This document shows, piece after piece, positions 46,195-56,954 of a DNA stretch of 64,000 nucleotides (position 1 is the first letter of the stretch; each line of letters begins with the position of its first letter). Under the pieces are notes generated by a model. It was not told where the DNA came from and did no database searches. It saw only the letters and a list, made by a program, of their open reading frames with translations. The position numbers were made by a program, and so were the translations under genes. The stretch is from Methanohalophilus mahii DSM 5219 (GTDB lineage: Archaea > Halobacteriota > Methanosarcinia > Methanosarcinales > Methanosarcinaceae): the NCBI RefSeq assembly GCF_000025865.1, contig NC_014002.1, forward strand, positions 248,001 through 312,000, in the 5' to 3' direction.

Positions 46195-46763
46195 TCCTCC
46201 AGATTGAATTTTTTGCGCAGGTAATAGCCGGAATAGATTGCACCTGCGGGATTGTGTGCAAGCACCCTGTCCTTGACAATCAGGGTGGTTACCGGGGCTT
46301 CACTGTTGCGGGTAAATATAATGTCATGGCCCATGCAGAGGCCAACGATGATATTGAGCTCGGTTTGTTTTTCGGCAAGTAAGAAGGCCTGTCCCTTCGG
46401 ATTACAGGTAACTTCGAATTTTTCGGGATGTATCTTTTCAAGTTCATATCTTTCCTTCGGGATACCACAGACCTTGCAGCAGGTGGAATAAACCTCGAAA
46501 TCCTTATTCAGGATTCGGGTGATAGTTGCTGCTTCATTGGCCAGTCCGATACAAAAAGCAATTCCCAGTTTCTGGTAACCCATTTTTTTGGCAAAAAGGA
46601 TGAGTTCTTCCAGCCGGGTTTTTTGCATATAATATTGCCCTTCGATAGCAGCTGCAACCTGCATACAGTCGAGGTCTTCACCGGTATATTCGATATCTTT
46701 TGCAACTCCACTGCAATCTTTCCCGTTGCGACATTCCTTATTCTGGCAGGCTGCACATTTCAT
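46191..46763 (-). CDS. DUF1847 cysteine-rich protein
   Basis: This 190-residue protein starts with a cysteine cluster (KCAACQNKECRNGKDC) and continues with GIAFCIGLANEA, CCKVCGIPKERYE and NIIVGLCMGHDIIF, characteristic of DUF1847. It likely binds metal or an Fe-S cluster and is found beside redox genes in anaerobes. The frame is open to 46808, but the ATG at 46763 begins right before the cysteine cluster and avoids overlapping the upstream ATPase gene. The function is not known. Confidence 0.82.
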   Translation of the reverse strand: MKCAACQNKECRNGKDCSGVAKDIEYTGEDLDCMQVAAAIEGQYYMQKTRLEELILFAKKMGYQKLGIAFCIGLANEAATITRILNKDFEVYSTCCKVCGIPKERYELEKIHPEKFEVTCNPKGQAFLLAEKQTELNIIVGLCMGHDIIFTRNSEAPVTTLIVKDRVLAHNPAGAIYSGYYLRKKFNLED

Positions 46764-46765
46764 GA

Positions 46766-47623
46766 TTACATCTCTTCTTTTACTCTTTCCCATACTTCTA
46801 CGACACATTTTGCAAAAGAATTGTCGGTATATTCCACAATTGTTTTTCCCTTCACCATTGCCTCGGTGGGTGTTGTATCATAGGGGATTTCACCTGCAAT
46901 TTTAATCCCTTTCTGTGTGCAGAATTTTTCTATTTCTCTTCTTTTTCTGTCGTTTATATCGGATTTGTTTATGCAAACAAGAGATGGTATATCGAAATGT
47001 TCTGCCACTTCTATCACTCTTTTAAGATCATGTATTCCGGCTACGGTGGGTTCGGTGACTACAAGGGCAATGTCCACGCCTGTAAGGGCTGCAATTACCG
47101 AACAACCGGTACCCGGTGGTCCGTCTATGATTATTGTGTCACAATTGTTTTTTGTAGATACCTCTTCGGCAATTTCCCGGACAAGTGTGACAAGTTTTCC
47201 TCCTGCTTCTTCCCCTATCCCGAGTTTGGCATGTACGAGTGGTCCGAAACGGGTTTTTGATTCATAGGCTTCCCCGCATTTATTATATTCCATTGTCACT
47301 GCGTCGGCAGGGCAGACATACTCACAGACGCCGCAACCCTCACATATGTACGGATCGATTTCGAAACCTTCCTTTATTGCCCCGAACCTGCAATGATCAA
47401 CACATATCCCGCATCCTGTACACAGTTCGGGGTGTATGATTGCGGTAGGTAATGCGGTAAAATCATGGGTTTTTATTATTTCAGGTTGCAGCAGCAGATG
47501 CATGTTGGCAGCATCGACATCACAGTCTGCAATAGTGGCATTTTCTGCAAGAGCTGCAAAGGAAGAAGTGAGGGTGGTTTTGCCGGTACCTCCTTTGCCA
47601 CTGATTACTGTGAGTTGTTTCAT
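46766..47623 (-). CDS. MinD-superfamily P-loop ATPase with inserted ferredoxin domain (second copy)
   Basis: This 285-residue protein has Walker A SGKGGTGKTT near residues 8-17 and an inserted 2[4Fe-4S] ferredoxin module at about 65-115 (CTGCGICVDHC, CEGCGVCEYVC). Related to Mrp/Nbp35-type cluster carriers, such proteins may load or shuttle Fe-S clusters in an ATP-dependent way. It is a paralogue of the adjacent upstream gene, overlapping it by four bases. Target proteins are unknown; the Fsr-like protein is a reasonable candidate. Confidence 0.88.
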   Translation of the reverse strand: MKQLTVISGKGGTGKTTLTSSFAALAENATIADCDVDAANMHLLLQPEIIKTHDFTALPTAIIHPELCTGCGICVDHCRFGAIKEGFEIDPYICEGCGVCEYVCPADAVTMEYNKCGEAYESKTRFGPLVHAKLGIGEEAGGKLVTLVREIAEEVSTKNNCDTIIIDGPPGTGCSVIAALTGVDIALVVTEPTVAGIHDLKRVIEVAEHFDIPSLVCINKSDINDRKRREIEKFCTQKGIKIAGEIPYDTTPTEAMVKGKTIVEYTDNSFAKCVVEVWERVKEEM

Positions 47624-48444
47624 CTAACGCCCTCCTTTATAGTTTCAAACATCTGCAGGAATTTTTCTTTCCATTGTGGCATTGTCTCAACAAAAGGTAT
47701 GCCCTCTGAATAAGCTTCAGCTATTCTGCGGTCATAGGGAATTTTCATTATGACAGGTAGGCCTGTTTGCTGGCAGTATTCTTCAACCCCCCCGTAGCCT
47801 ACTCCTGCACGGTTGATTATCACTCCCGCAGGAATTCTCATTTCCCGGACAACCTCCGCTGCCAGTTTCAGGTCATTGAGTCCAAAAGGTGTAGGTTCGG
47901 TAACAAGGATGCAATAGTCAGTATCTTCAACGGTTGTGATCATCGGGCATGCTGTGCCAGGGGGGGCATCCATTATTACTGTATTTTCACCCGCACAGGC
48001 CTTGAGTTCTTTTATCAGGGGTGATGCCATTGCTTCCCCTATATTCAAAATTCCCGTGTAGAACTGTCCTGAAAGGGATCGCTCTATGTCCCCTATGTTC
48101 CTTCCTGTTTCACTGATGGCATCATGGGGACAGACGAGACTACAGCCTCCACAACCGTGACAGAGATCGGGAAATACCATCACTTTTTGTGGCAGTGCTG
48201 CAAGTGCATTATAATTGCAAAAATCAGCACATTTGCCGCAATGATCGCATTTTTGCTCATCGATTACAGGAACTGGGATTGTAACTTCTTTTACTTTTTC
48301 AAGTTCGTTGTGTAAAAACAGATTGGAATTTGGCTCCTCCACATCACAGTCAAGGAAGCTGGTTTTTGGAACGGAAAGGAAGAAATTAACAGCAACTGTT
48401 GTTTTTCCAGTTCCTCCTTTGCCGCTTGCAACAGTTATTTTCAT
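47620..48444 (-). CDS. MinD-superfamily P-loop ATPase with inserted ferredoxin domain (first copy)
   Basis: This 274-residue protein has Walker A ASGKGGTGKTT at residues 5-15 and an inserted 2[4Fe-4S] ferredoxin module at about 65-110 (CDHCGKCADFC, CHGCGGCSLVC). It shares domain layout with the next gene, which it overlaps by four bases (ATGA). The start is 11 bases after the Fsr-like stop. A role in Fe-S cluster or cofactor assembly for the operon's redox proteins is inferred from family and place. Confidence 0.88.
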   Translation of the reverse strand: MKITVASGKGGTGKTTVAVNFFLSVPKTSFLDCDVEEPNSNLFLHNELEKVKEVTIPVPVIDEQKCDHCGKCADFCNYNALAALPQKVMVFPDLCHGCGGCSLVCPHDAISETGRNIGDIERSLSGQFYTGILNIGEAMASPLIKELKACAGENTVIMDAPPGTACPMITTVEDTDYCILVTEPTPFGLNDLKLAAEVVREMRIPAGVIINRAGVGYGGVEEYCQQTGLPVIMKIPYDRRIAEAYSEGIPFVETMPQWKEKFLQMFETIKEGVR

Positions 48445-48455
48445 AGTTATTCACT

Positions 48456-50372
48456 TCAGTTTTCCATGATTTCTTTGATAAGAGTTCCCTGGCCTATTTT
48501 GTCCATAATATTCCCCAATCTTTCTTTACCGGGGTTTGTGCGGTATTTTATGAATGCTCTAGCTATATCATTGATCGTCTCTATGATTTCTTCCTCGTCA
48601 CAGAATGATTTGATTAATACTCCCTCTGTAGGACGGCGTGCACCATTACCTCCTATCCATAAAGAGTAACCGCGTTTATCTTCCAGGGCAGCTTCATGGG
48701 GACATCCTCTGACACACCATCCACAATTTCCACAAAGATCCCGGTTTATAACTGCTTTTCCTCCTTCTATGGATATAGCATTAAATTTACATAGTTCGGT
48801 ACATCTTCCACAGCCAGTGCACTTTGTTTCATCAATGACAGGCATGAGCTGGCCCATTATACCTATGTCATGGTCTCTTACGCGGACACAACTATTTGGA
48901 CAGCCTGCGACACCTACTTTCATTTTATGTGGCGTCAATTTCTGGGCAAAATGCATTGTAAGTTTGTTGGCAAGTTCTTTTGTACTCACCAGGCCTTCGG
49001 GGCAATAATCCATTCCCGGGCATGCTGTAGCATATCCCATTCCGATTGTCTTCAATCCCGCGTCGTATACCTCTGCCATAAGATCATCAATGTTTCTTCC
49101 AGGCACACCTTGGATCTCGATACTTTTCCTTGCAGTCATTTCCAGTGTACCGTCACCATATTTTTCGGCAAGTTCTGCAACTTTTCCCAGATATTCGTGT
49201 GTGGTAATCCCTGAATCGGTTTTTATTTTGACAAAGTTGGTTCCATTTATTTCTGGCCTTACACCCGGATAGTCACGAACCCAGTAGTAGCTGACTTTTT
49301 TTTCTGAATCGAGACGTTTGTCAAGTTCATGACGGAACTTTCTGATTTTGAATTGTGCCAGTTCTTTTGTCATTTCAATATCTACTTCATTTGATATCTC
49401 AATATAACCCGCTTCATTTGCATCATTAAGCAATTTCAATCCTTTGGCATTGCGGGCTATCAATGTAGTCCACCCCTTTGAAGAACCGGAGCTTCCTGCA
49501 GAAATATCAGCGACCTTTGATACTGCGTCCCTGCAAATCTTACAGCCATCCCAAACACAATCCTGAAGGTCCTTCAGGGAGATTTCAATATTTTTCTCAT
49601 CCGTGGTTATAATCATTTCATCAAGTTGAATGGAATATTTTTTAATATCGTTAAGTTTGATTCCCTGTTTTTCCAGGAAATCGGATAACTTGTGATAATT
49701 GAAATTTTCCATGCAAAAGAGGCCAATTACATATTCAATTTTAGGAGTATTGGCACTTTCCCCATCCATTCCTTTTTCGACAGGGTGCACGTTAAGGCCA
49801 TTGAAATATTGCATTCTACGGACGCCATAGGTCTGACATGGAGTTCCTACGACTGCTACTTTGTTGAAATTATCTTTTTGATCCCTTAGGGCGGATAATA
49901 CAGGCACTGTTGAATATTTGGCTCCCTGGGATGAAGTTATATCTTCCCTTTCTCCAATTATGTTTGCTGCAGGTTTGGCAAAACCGGCTGTTGTTATGGC
50001 TCCGTCTATGAGCCCATTATCAATACAGTATGCAATAAGGGAAGAGACGGCTCCTCCGTCCTGTCCTTTTTTGATGAGATCCTCATCTGTTGCTCTTGCA
50101 GACACTATTTTTTCGTATTGACCCAACAAGCTGGGGGGTTTTGCCTTAAAATCAAAAGCATTAAGTGCAATCCGGGAAGCATCGGTCATTACCCGTTGGC
50201 ATACATCTTTGCATGCTCCTTCTCCATTCCTGTAGCACTCGTCTTTAAGGTGCGGTCCGTTTTCATCAAAACGTATAAGGTCATATGGACAAATAGCAGC
50301 ACATGCACCACAAAGGGTACACATGCCTGTATCTACAATATTATCTTTTAAGAACCATTTTTTATCTGCCAT
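48456..50372 (-). CDS. fsr: F420-dependent sulfite reductase-like protein (Fsr)
   Basis: Fsr combines an F420H2-oxidising domain with a siroheme sulfite reductase. Here the N-terminal ferredoxin (CTLCGACAAICP) and FrhB/FpoF-like F420 domain (GQDGGAVSSLIAYC, VVGTPCQTYGVRR) cover about 1-335. The C-terminal sulfite reductase half has the siroheme/[4Fe-4S] cysteines ACPGMDYC and GCPNSC around an inserted 2[4Fe-4S] ferredoxin (CTGCGRCTELC, CGNCGWCVRGC). At 638 residues it is full length. Known Fsr reduces sulfite to sulfide, protecting methyl-CoM reductase; methylotrophic members form a divergent group whose substrate is less certain. Confidence 0.88.
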   Translation of the reverse strand: MADKKWFLKDNIVDTGMCTLCGACAAICPYDLIRFDENGPHLKDECYRNGEGACKDVCQRVMTDASRIALNAFDFKAKPPSLLGQYEKIVSARATDEDLIKKGQDGGAVSSLIAYCIDNGLIDGAITTAGFAKPAANIIGEREDITSSQGAKYSTVPVLSALRDQKDNFNKVAVVGTPCQTYGVRRMQYFNGLNVHPVEKGMDGESANTPKIEYVIGLFCMENFNYHKLSDFLEKQGIKLNDIKKYSIQLDEMIITTDEKNIEISLKDLQDCVWDGCKICRDAVSKVADISAGSSGSSKGWTTLIARNAKGLKLLNDANEAGYIEISNEVDIEMTKELAQFKIRKFRHELDKRLDSEKKVSYYWVRDYPGVRPEINGTNFVKIKTDSGITTHEYLGKVAELAEKYGDGTLEMTARKSIEIQGVPGRNIDDLMAEVYDAGLKTIGMGYATACPGMDYCPEGLVSTKELANKLTMHFAQKLTPHKMKVGVAGCPNSCVRVRDHDIGIMGQLMPVIDETKCTGCGRCTELCKFNAISIEGGKAVINRDLCGNCGWCVRGCPHEAALEDKRGYSLWIGGNGARRPTEGVLIKSFCDEEEIIETINDIARAFIKYRTNPGKERLGNIMDKIGQGTLIKEIMEN

Positions 50373-50381
50373 ATGATCACA

Positions 50382-50747
50382 TCAGTGTTCGTGATCATGG
50401 CCACTGCAGGAGTTGTTTGCACCAGCTTGCTCGAGCCTGTCATTTTTCCAGGCTTCTATGGCATCATTTACTTTTCCCTGTGCCCCCACGAAAACTTTGA
50501 TGCTGAACTGGTCGAACATCTGAACGGCTTTCCATCCCAGGCCTCCACAGAGCATGGTTTCAACTCCTACATTTGCGAGTAATTCGGGAGGTAATCCAAC
50601 ACCGCCCATATGCTCACTGGTATTCTCCAGAACATCCACCTTTCCAGTTTCACTGTCGTATATTGTGTAATAAGGGACTTTGCCAAAGTGCTGGCCTACG
50701 GGTGAATCTATTCCACTATTCTCGGTTGCCGGTATACATACTTTCAT
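50382..50747 (-). CDS. NifX/NifB-C-type cofactor-binding protein
   Basis: This 121-residue protein of the dinitrogenase iron-molybdenum cofactor-binding family has VCIPATENSGIDSPVGQHFGKV at its start (shown here only as the family mark SPVGQHFG) and GLGWKAVQMFDQFSIKVFVG. It ends in a histidine-rich tail, SCSGHDHEH, that may bind metal. The family carries Fe-S or FeMo-co precursors, but stand-alone members occur without nitrogenase. It overlaps the following paralogue's stop and precedes the fsr gene by nine bases. Confidence 0.85.
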   Translation of the reverse strand: MKVCIPATENSGIDSPVGQHFGKVPYYTIYDSETGKVDVLENTSEHMGGVGLPPELLANVGVETMLCGGLGWKAVQMFDQFSIKVFVGAQGKVNDAIEAWKNDRLEQAGANNSCSGHDHEH

Positions 50748-51136
50748 TTTTTTCCTCCTCTTCCCTGTCCGCGACCCATACCTGCATGTGCTTTGGCAGT
50801 TGGACCTGATACTTTTCCCAGAGTTCCGTTATTATACTGTTCAATTGCTTCTTTTACTGATACGCCAGAAGTGGTTACGACTTCTATCCCTGCTGTGGAA
50901 AGGACTTCGTAGGCATTAGGTCCCACATTGCCAGTGATCAAAACATCTGCCTTCATTTTTGCGACTTCCTGGGCAGCCTGTATGCCTGCACCACCTGTAG
51001 CGCCTGCTGCAGGGTTCCCTACTGCTTCAAATTCTCCGTTCTCAGTGTCGGCAATTATGAAGTAAGGAGTTCTGCCAAAACGAGTTTCGATCTCTGAGTC
51101 CGATGTATTATTTTTGGAAGTTATACAGATTTTCAT
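50744..51136 (-). CDS. NifX/NifB-C-type cofactor-binding protein, first gene of the operon
   Basis: This 130-residue paralogue of the next gene has ETRFGRTPYFIIAD and VLITGNVGPNAYEVLSTAG, the family core, and a glycine/arginine/lysine-rich tail (MGRGQGRGGKK) rather than a histidine tail. It probably carries an Fe-S or metal cluster. It leads the eight-gene operon. Its leader can fold into a hairpin that includes the ribosome-binding site, and it overlaps the second NifX-type gene by four bases. Confidence 0.85.
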   Translation of the reverse strand: MKICITSKNNTSDSEIETRFGRTPYFIIADTENGEFEAVGNPAAGATGGAGIQAAQEVAKMKADVLITGNVGPNAYEVLSTAGIEVVTTSGVSVKEAIEQYNNGTLGKVSGPTAKAHAGMGRGQGRGGKK

Positions 51137-51140
51137 GATT

Positions 51141-51182
51141 TTTCCCTCTCAATATACTATATTAATCACATGAGAGAGGAAA
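51141..51182 (-). promoter_or_regulatory. Leader hairpin covering the ribosome-binding site of the redox operon
   Basis: On the minus strand TTTCCTCTCTCA (51182-51171) pairs with TGAGAGGGAAA (51151-51141), 11 pairs with one bulged T and a 19-base loop. The second arm contains GAGAGGG, the only ribosome-binding site before the ATG at 51136. The DNA symmetry could equally be an operator. Confidence 0.45.
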
Positions 51183-51205
51183 TACTTATAGTTTTCTCAT
51201 AAAGG

Positions 51206-51220
51206 TATTATATAAAATCT
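51206..51220 (-). promoter_or_regulatory. TATA box of the redox operon
   Basis: AGATTTTATATAATA on the minus strand lies about 70 bases before the first ATG. A start 25 bases downstream would fall near 51183, at the foot of the leader hairpin. Confidence 0.55.
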
Positions 51221-51309
51221 CTTATGCTACATTCACGTTATCTGTGTTATTTAAAGAGAATATCAGAAAAATGCTGCAGTAAAGGTAGTTACTTTTGGAA
51301 AACAAATTG

Positions 51310-51337
51310 GGATAAAAAAGAGAGAAAAAGACTGGAC
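51310..51337 (-). terminator. T-rich terminator after mtbA
   Basis: The minus strand reads CTTTTTCTCTCTTTTTTATC directly after the mtbA stop. Oligo-T tracts without a stem are common archaeal terminators. Confidence 0.55.
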
Positions 51338-52366
51338 TTAGTATGTCCAGTTCTTTGCTGCTTCGATCATTGCCTGAAGGTTCTGGGTTGGAGTCTTGCT
51401 CACAATACCGCAACCCGGTGCGAGAAGCTGTACTCCTGCATCGAGAACGTTCTTGGATTCTTCCTTGACGCCTTCGACATTGTCTTCGCCCTGGTTCCAG
51501 AGGACACTTACAGGGTCGAGGTTACCTAAGATGAGGGCCTTGTCCACATTTTCAACTGCTGCTGCAGGGTCGACATTCTGGTCTACACTGATTGCGTCTA
51601 CACCGCAGGTTTCCATGATCGCAAGTCCGTTTGTTGTGTCTCCGCAGATGTGGAGAATGGATGGTATGCCCTTCTCATGGAGTGCTTCAACAATCTTCTG
51701 GTGGAATGGAACTACGAAAGTCTTGTAGAAATCAGCACCAATAAGCTGGTAGCTGGCTGTTGGATCAATGATTGCAAATGTGTCGGCACCGTTCTCGACC
51801 TGTTTGAGGGCGTACTGGGTGCAGAACTCAGTGGTGAATTCCATGAGTTTGAGACCAAATTCCTGGTCGGTCATGATGTTCATGAACCAGGAGTCACCGT
51901 TAAGGTGCTGTGCGAGGGAGAAGGGTCCGATCATGCTGCCGATGATTGGAAGTTCGTCGCCGTATTTGTCTGAGAGGATCTTGACTGCCTCACATACGTT
52001 TCCGATCCTGCCGTCTTCGATGTTGTACCCTTCGAATTGTTCGAGATCTTCGGCCTTGCTGACAACGTGGCTGATTACGGATGGCTGCTGTTCCTTGGTA
52101 CTTGGCTTGATTCCGCATCCGAAAAATTCTGCTTCTGCTGTGATGTCGAAAGGAACACGCACTGCTTCAAATCCTACAACAGTGTGTCCTGCTTCTGCCA
52201 GTGCTGCCATTTTTACAGGGTCTTCATGAGCTTCTGGCCAGTAAGCACCTACTGCATCCATCTGTTCTACTGTTCCTGTCTGGGTGGCACAGATAGCAGG
52301 CATCCTGTCTACTTCTTTACCTTCAAATACGCGTGCTAATCTCTCTTTGGGTGTATATTCAACCAT
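51338..52366 (-). CDS. mtbA: Methylcobamide:CoM methyltransferase MtbA
   Basis: The enzyme moves the methyl group from a methylated corrinoid protein to coenzyme M, the common end of methylamine-dependent methanogenesis. The 342-residue protein is of the uroporphyrinogen-decarboxylase fold, with zinc ligands in LHICGDT and APGCGIV. MtbA (methylamine) is favoured over MtaA (methanol) because the pyrrolysine genes lie directly upstream. It has its own TATA-like AGATATATATATGC (52423-52436) and ribosome-binding site AAGGAG, so it is probably transcribed separately from pylD. Confidence 0.83.
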   Translation of the reverse strand: MVEYTPKERLARVFEGKEVDRMPAICATQTGTVEQMDAVGAYWPEAHEDPVKMAALAEAGHTVVGFEAVRVPFDITAEAEFFGCGIKPSTKEQQPSVISHVVSKAEDLEQFEGYNIEDGRIGNVCEAVKILSDKYGDELPIIGSMIGPFSLAQHLNGDSWFMNIMTDQEFGLKLMEFTTEFCTQYALKQVENGADTFAIIDPTASYQLIGADFYKTFVVPFHQKIVEALHEKGIPSILHICGDTTNGLAIMETCGVDAISVDQNVDPAAAVENVDKALILGNLDPVSVLWNQGEDNVEGVKEESKNVLDAGVQLLAPGCGIVSKTPTQNLQAMIEAAKNWTY

Positions 52367-52507
52367 AACCTTTACTCCTTAAAACTTATTTCTATTCTAA
52401 AAGGTAATCTGGCTACGCATTTAGCATATATATATCTTTTCATGTTGAATTTTCCATTAAAAAAACGCTATCAATATACCTGTTTTTGTCTTGGGGCTCT
52501 CTTTGCC

Positions 52508-53287
52508 TTACATAACAGCATAAATCATTGAAGCCACGCCAATCATCAGAGGTTCCATTACCAGATCGATTTCGTTCTTTTTCCCGATGTCTTCAGGTAA
52601 ACCACAGGGGATTCCAGGTGTGGATACGAGGCATCTTTCTGCCACCATGCCTTCTGAGATCGTGTTGGGGTTTGGTGTAGCCTCCAGGACCATGGAAAAC
52701 TTGTGTTTTTCTTCGGGGTCATAGGGTATGATGCCCAGTTCCTTGCGCGCTTTTTCCAGAGTTTCCCGATTTGGGTCATAGGCATACACATCGAAATCCT
52801 TTTTTACAAGATGTTGTGCCCCTGCATAACCCACTCTTCCCAGGCCGATTACAAGTATATCCTTCGAATCGGCATATTTGTAACGGGAGGCAATCTCCGC
52901 GTAAACCACACCGGTGCATACATGATTGGTTGCAATTTTGCCGTTTCTCATATTATGCGCAATAAAAATGTGGTCATCTGCCATCAATATTATATCGGCA
53001 TCACTGGAAACAGCTTCATAGTACCCGGTAACATCGGGATGCTCGGTTATATCACCATCAAGACCGAAATATTCGGTTATCGTAAGCAGGGATGACGAAA
53101 AATTGCTAATGATCCCATTGCCGGAAGTTATAGGCACAATCCCTACTTTTTCTCCGTCAAGAGTGGTGCTGTATATTTGTTTGCATATGTCAGCAATGTC
53201 CATTCCGGTTGCTTTTTTGATAGTATTGTTATTGTACTCAAGCTGTTTTGTAAGTCCTTCCAGATCTTGTGGTGTAAGTAGTGCCAT
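52508..53287 (-). CDS. pylD: Pyrrolysine biosynthesis protein PylD
   Basis: The last enzyme of pyrrolysine synthesis oxidises L-lysine-N-epsilon-3R-methyl-D-ornithine with NAD so that the pyrroline ring closes. The 259-residue protein has the Rossmann motif VIGLGRVGYAGAQ near residues 147-159 and the family N-terminus MALLTPQDLEGL. A strong GGAGGA ribosome-binding site precedes the ATG. It follows pylC by 13 bases. Confidence 0.96.
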   Translation of the reverse strand: MALLTPQDLEGLTKQLEYNNNTIKKATGMDIADICKQIYSTTLDGEKVGIVPITSGNGIISNFSSSLLTITEYFGLDGDITEHPDVTGYYEAVSSDADIILMADDHIFIAHNMRNGKIATNHVCTGVVYAEIASRYKYADSKDILVIGLGRVGYAGAQHLVKKDFDVYAYDPNRETLEKARKELGIIPYDPEEKHKFSMVLEATPNPNTISEGMVAERCLVSTPGIPCGLPEDIGKKNEIDLVMEPLMIGVASMIYAVM

Positions 53288-53300
53288 ATTTATCCTCCTT

Positions 53301-54383
53301 TTACTGCTTCATATCGGATTTGATGAGTTGAATTGCTTTTTTTCTTTTGTAACACATCTCATGCCGGGTAGCGCCAGTGCATATCAGGGTATAGGTTTGT
53401 CTTTTTCCCCTGCATTTGAATATTTCCAACCCGTTTGATTCATGGAATAGCCGGTAGTCATCACCGTCTGAAAGAACATGTTCCCCAACAGGGATAAGTT
53501 TCCCATCGACTGCCATCAGGTGCTCATAGTTACATTGTTTACCAACAGGAAGAGGTTTGTTATCCTTTATTTTTCCTGCAAAACTTCCCATTAGCCATTC
53601 GAGCAGGTTTACACCACCACTGTGATATACTACGGTAGGTGTCTGGCTGGGAAAACGTGCATCAATCTCAATAACCCGGATTCCTTCGGGGGAGAGTATT
53701 GCTTCCACATCCATGATTCCTTTAAGGTATAGATTGCTGGCCAGCAGATGTGTGATCTCCCTGAAAATTGGGTCAGTCTCCATCGGGGTGACCCGATGGC
53801 AATCATGTTCCTGGTCAATATGTACCTGTGTCTGCTGACCGATCATGAAATTGTTCCCGTCTCCCACCACTTCCAGTGAAACTACTGGTCCGGGTACATA
53901 TTCTTCAATGACCATCGAATCATCAATGTTTGCCAGTTCACTGTCGTTGTCAATTATGCGTGCCCCCTTACTGCTGCTCATGCAGGGGGGTTTCACAAAA
54001 TAAGGAGGATTTTGGGGTTTTTCCGAAGGAATGGGTATATCTATCGATTTGAAATATTCCTTTGAACGTTTTTTGTCCATGCTGGTATCATAAGCGGTAA
54101 AATCGAAAAGAAGGGGGCAATGTAGTTCTGGTTCTATTTTTTTCAAAAAGAGAAGGGTGTCAAGGTTTTCATTTGTCGGGATTATAGCATCTGAGTGGCG
54201 GGATAATTCTATGAGCCTTTCCGGCCTTTCTGTAATATCAAAGCAAAAATGTTCATCCACACAATTATGTATCAGTGGCTTGTTTTTCCTGTCGACCAGA
54301 TGTACCCGAATCCCGGATTTTCTGGCAAGATAAGCCACTTCGAAGCCCTGCAGTTTGCCCCCAATCAGACATATCGTTTTCAT
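53301..54383 (-). CDS. pylC: Pyrrolysine biosynthesis protein PylC
   Basis: This ATP-grasp ligase joins 3R-methyl-D-ornithine to the epsilon-amine of lysine. The 360-residue protein starts ICLIGGKLQGFEVAYLARK and has ATP-grasp motifs YFVKPPCMSSSKGA, VIEEYVPGPVVSLEV and IEIDARFPSQTPTVVYHSGG. The ATG begins one base after the pylB amber stop, so its expression depends on ribosomes ending or passing that codon. Confidence 0.96.
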   Translation of the reverse strand: MKTICLIGGKLQGFEVAYLARKSGIRVHLVDRKNKPLIHNCVDEHFCFDITERPERLIELSRHSDAIIPTNENLDTLLFLKKIEPELHCPLLFDFTAYDTSMDKKRSKEYFKSIDIPIPSEKPQNPPYFVKPPCMSSSKGARIIDNDSELANIDDSMVIEEYVPGPVVSLEVVGDGNNFMIGQQTQVHIDQEHDCHRVTPMETDPIFREITHLLASNLYLKGIMDVEAILSPEGIRVIEIDARFPSQTPTVVYHSGGVNLLEWLMGSFAGKIKDNKPLPVGKQCNYEHLMAVDGKLIPVGEHVLSDGDDYRLFHESNGLEIFKCRGKRQTYTLICTGATRHEMCYKRKKAIQLIKSDMKQ

Positions 54384-54384
54384 T

Positions 54385-56663
<2,279 letters not shown>

Positions 56664-56753
56664 TTACTCCTGCTATAGGGGCGACTTCTGATATCTACAT
56701 TTGTTGAGGTGTCTAATTTTGCAACATATCCAGACCGTCACTTTCTATTTTAC

Positions 56754-56825
56754 TGGCGGAAACCCCGGGAATCTAACCCGGCTGAATGGATCTAGAGTCC
56801 ATTTGATCTACCTGATCAGGTTTCC
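56754..56825 (-). tRNA. pylT: tRNA-Pyl, anticodon CUA
   Basis: The 72-base sequence runs from GGAAACC at 56825 to GGTTTCCGCCA ending at 56754, so the CCA end is encoded. The anticodon CTA is at 56795-56793 in a seven-base loop CTCTAGA. The anticodon stem has six pairs (AATGGA with TCCATT), and the T arm has GCCGGGTTAGATTCCCGG. The six-pair stem and short D-loop are the unusual marks of tRNA-Pyl. It reads UAG codons. TATA-like sequence lies near 56855-56864. pylS follows 97 bases downstream, so the two are probably cotranscribed. Confidence 0.97.
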
Positions 56826-56954
56826 ACAGGATAGTCTGCTTTATTTCTTTGAATTTGTATTTAACTTTATGGGTTTATGTTGGGGAATAACAGTTTCCTA
56901 TCATAAATTATATTAATAATAAGTTCGCTGCTAAAAATTGCTTTATATAACTTC

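Noticed and set aside
46764-46808. Longer start for the DUF1847 protein
   Set aside because: The extra 15 codons overlap the end of the upstream ATPase gene; the ATG at 46763 directly precedes the conserved cysteine cluster.
50382-51136. Nitrogenase cofactor genes
   Set aside because: The NifX-type fold alone does not imply nitrogen fixation, and no nifHDKEN-like gene is in the window.
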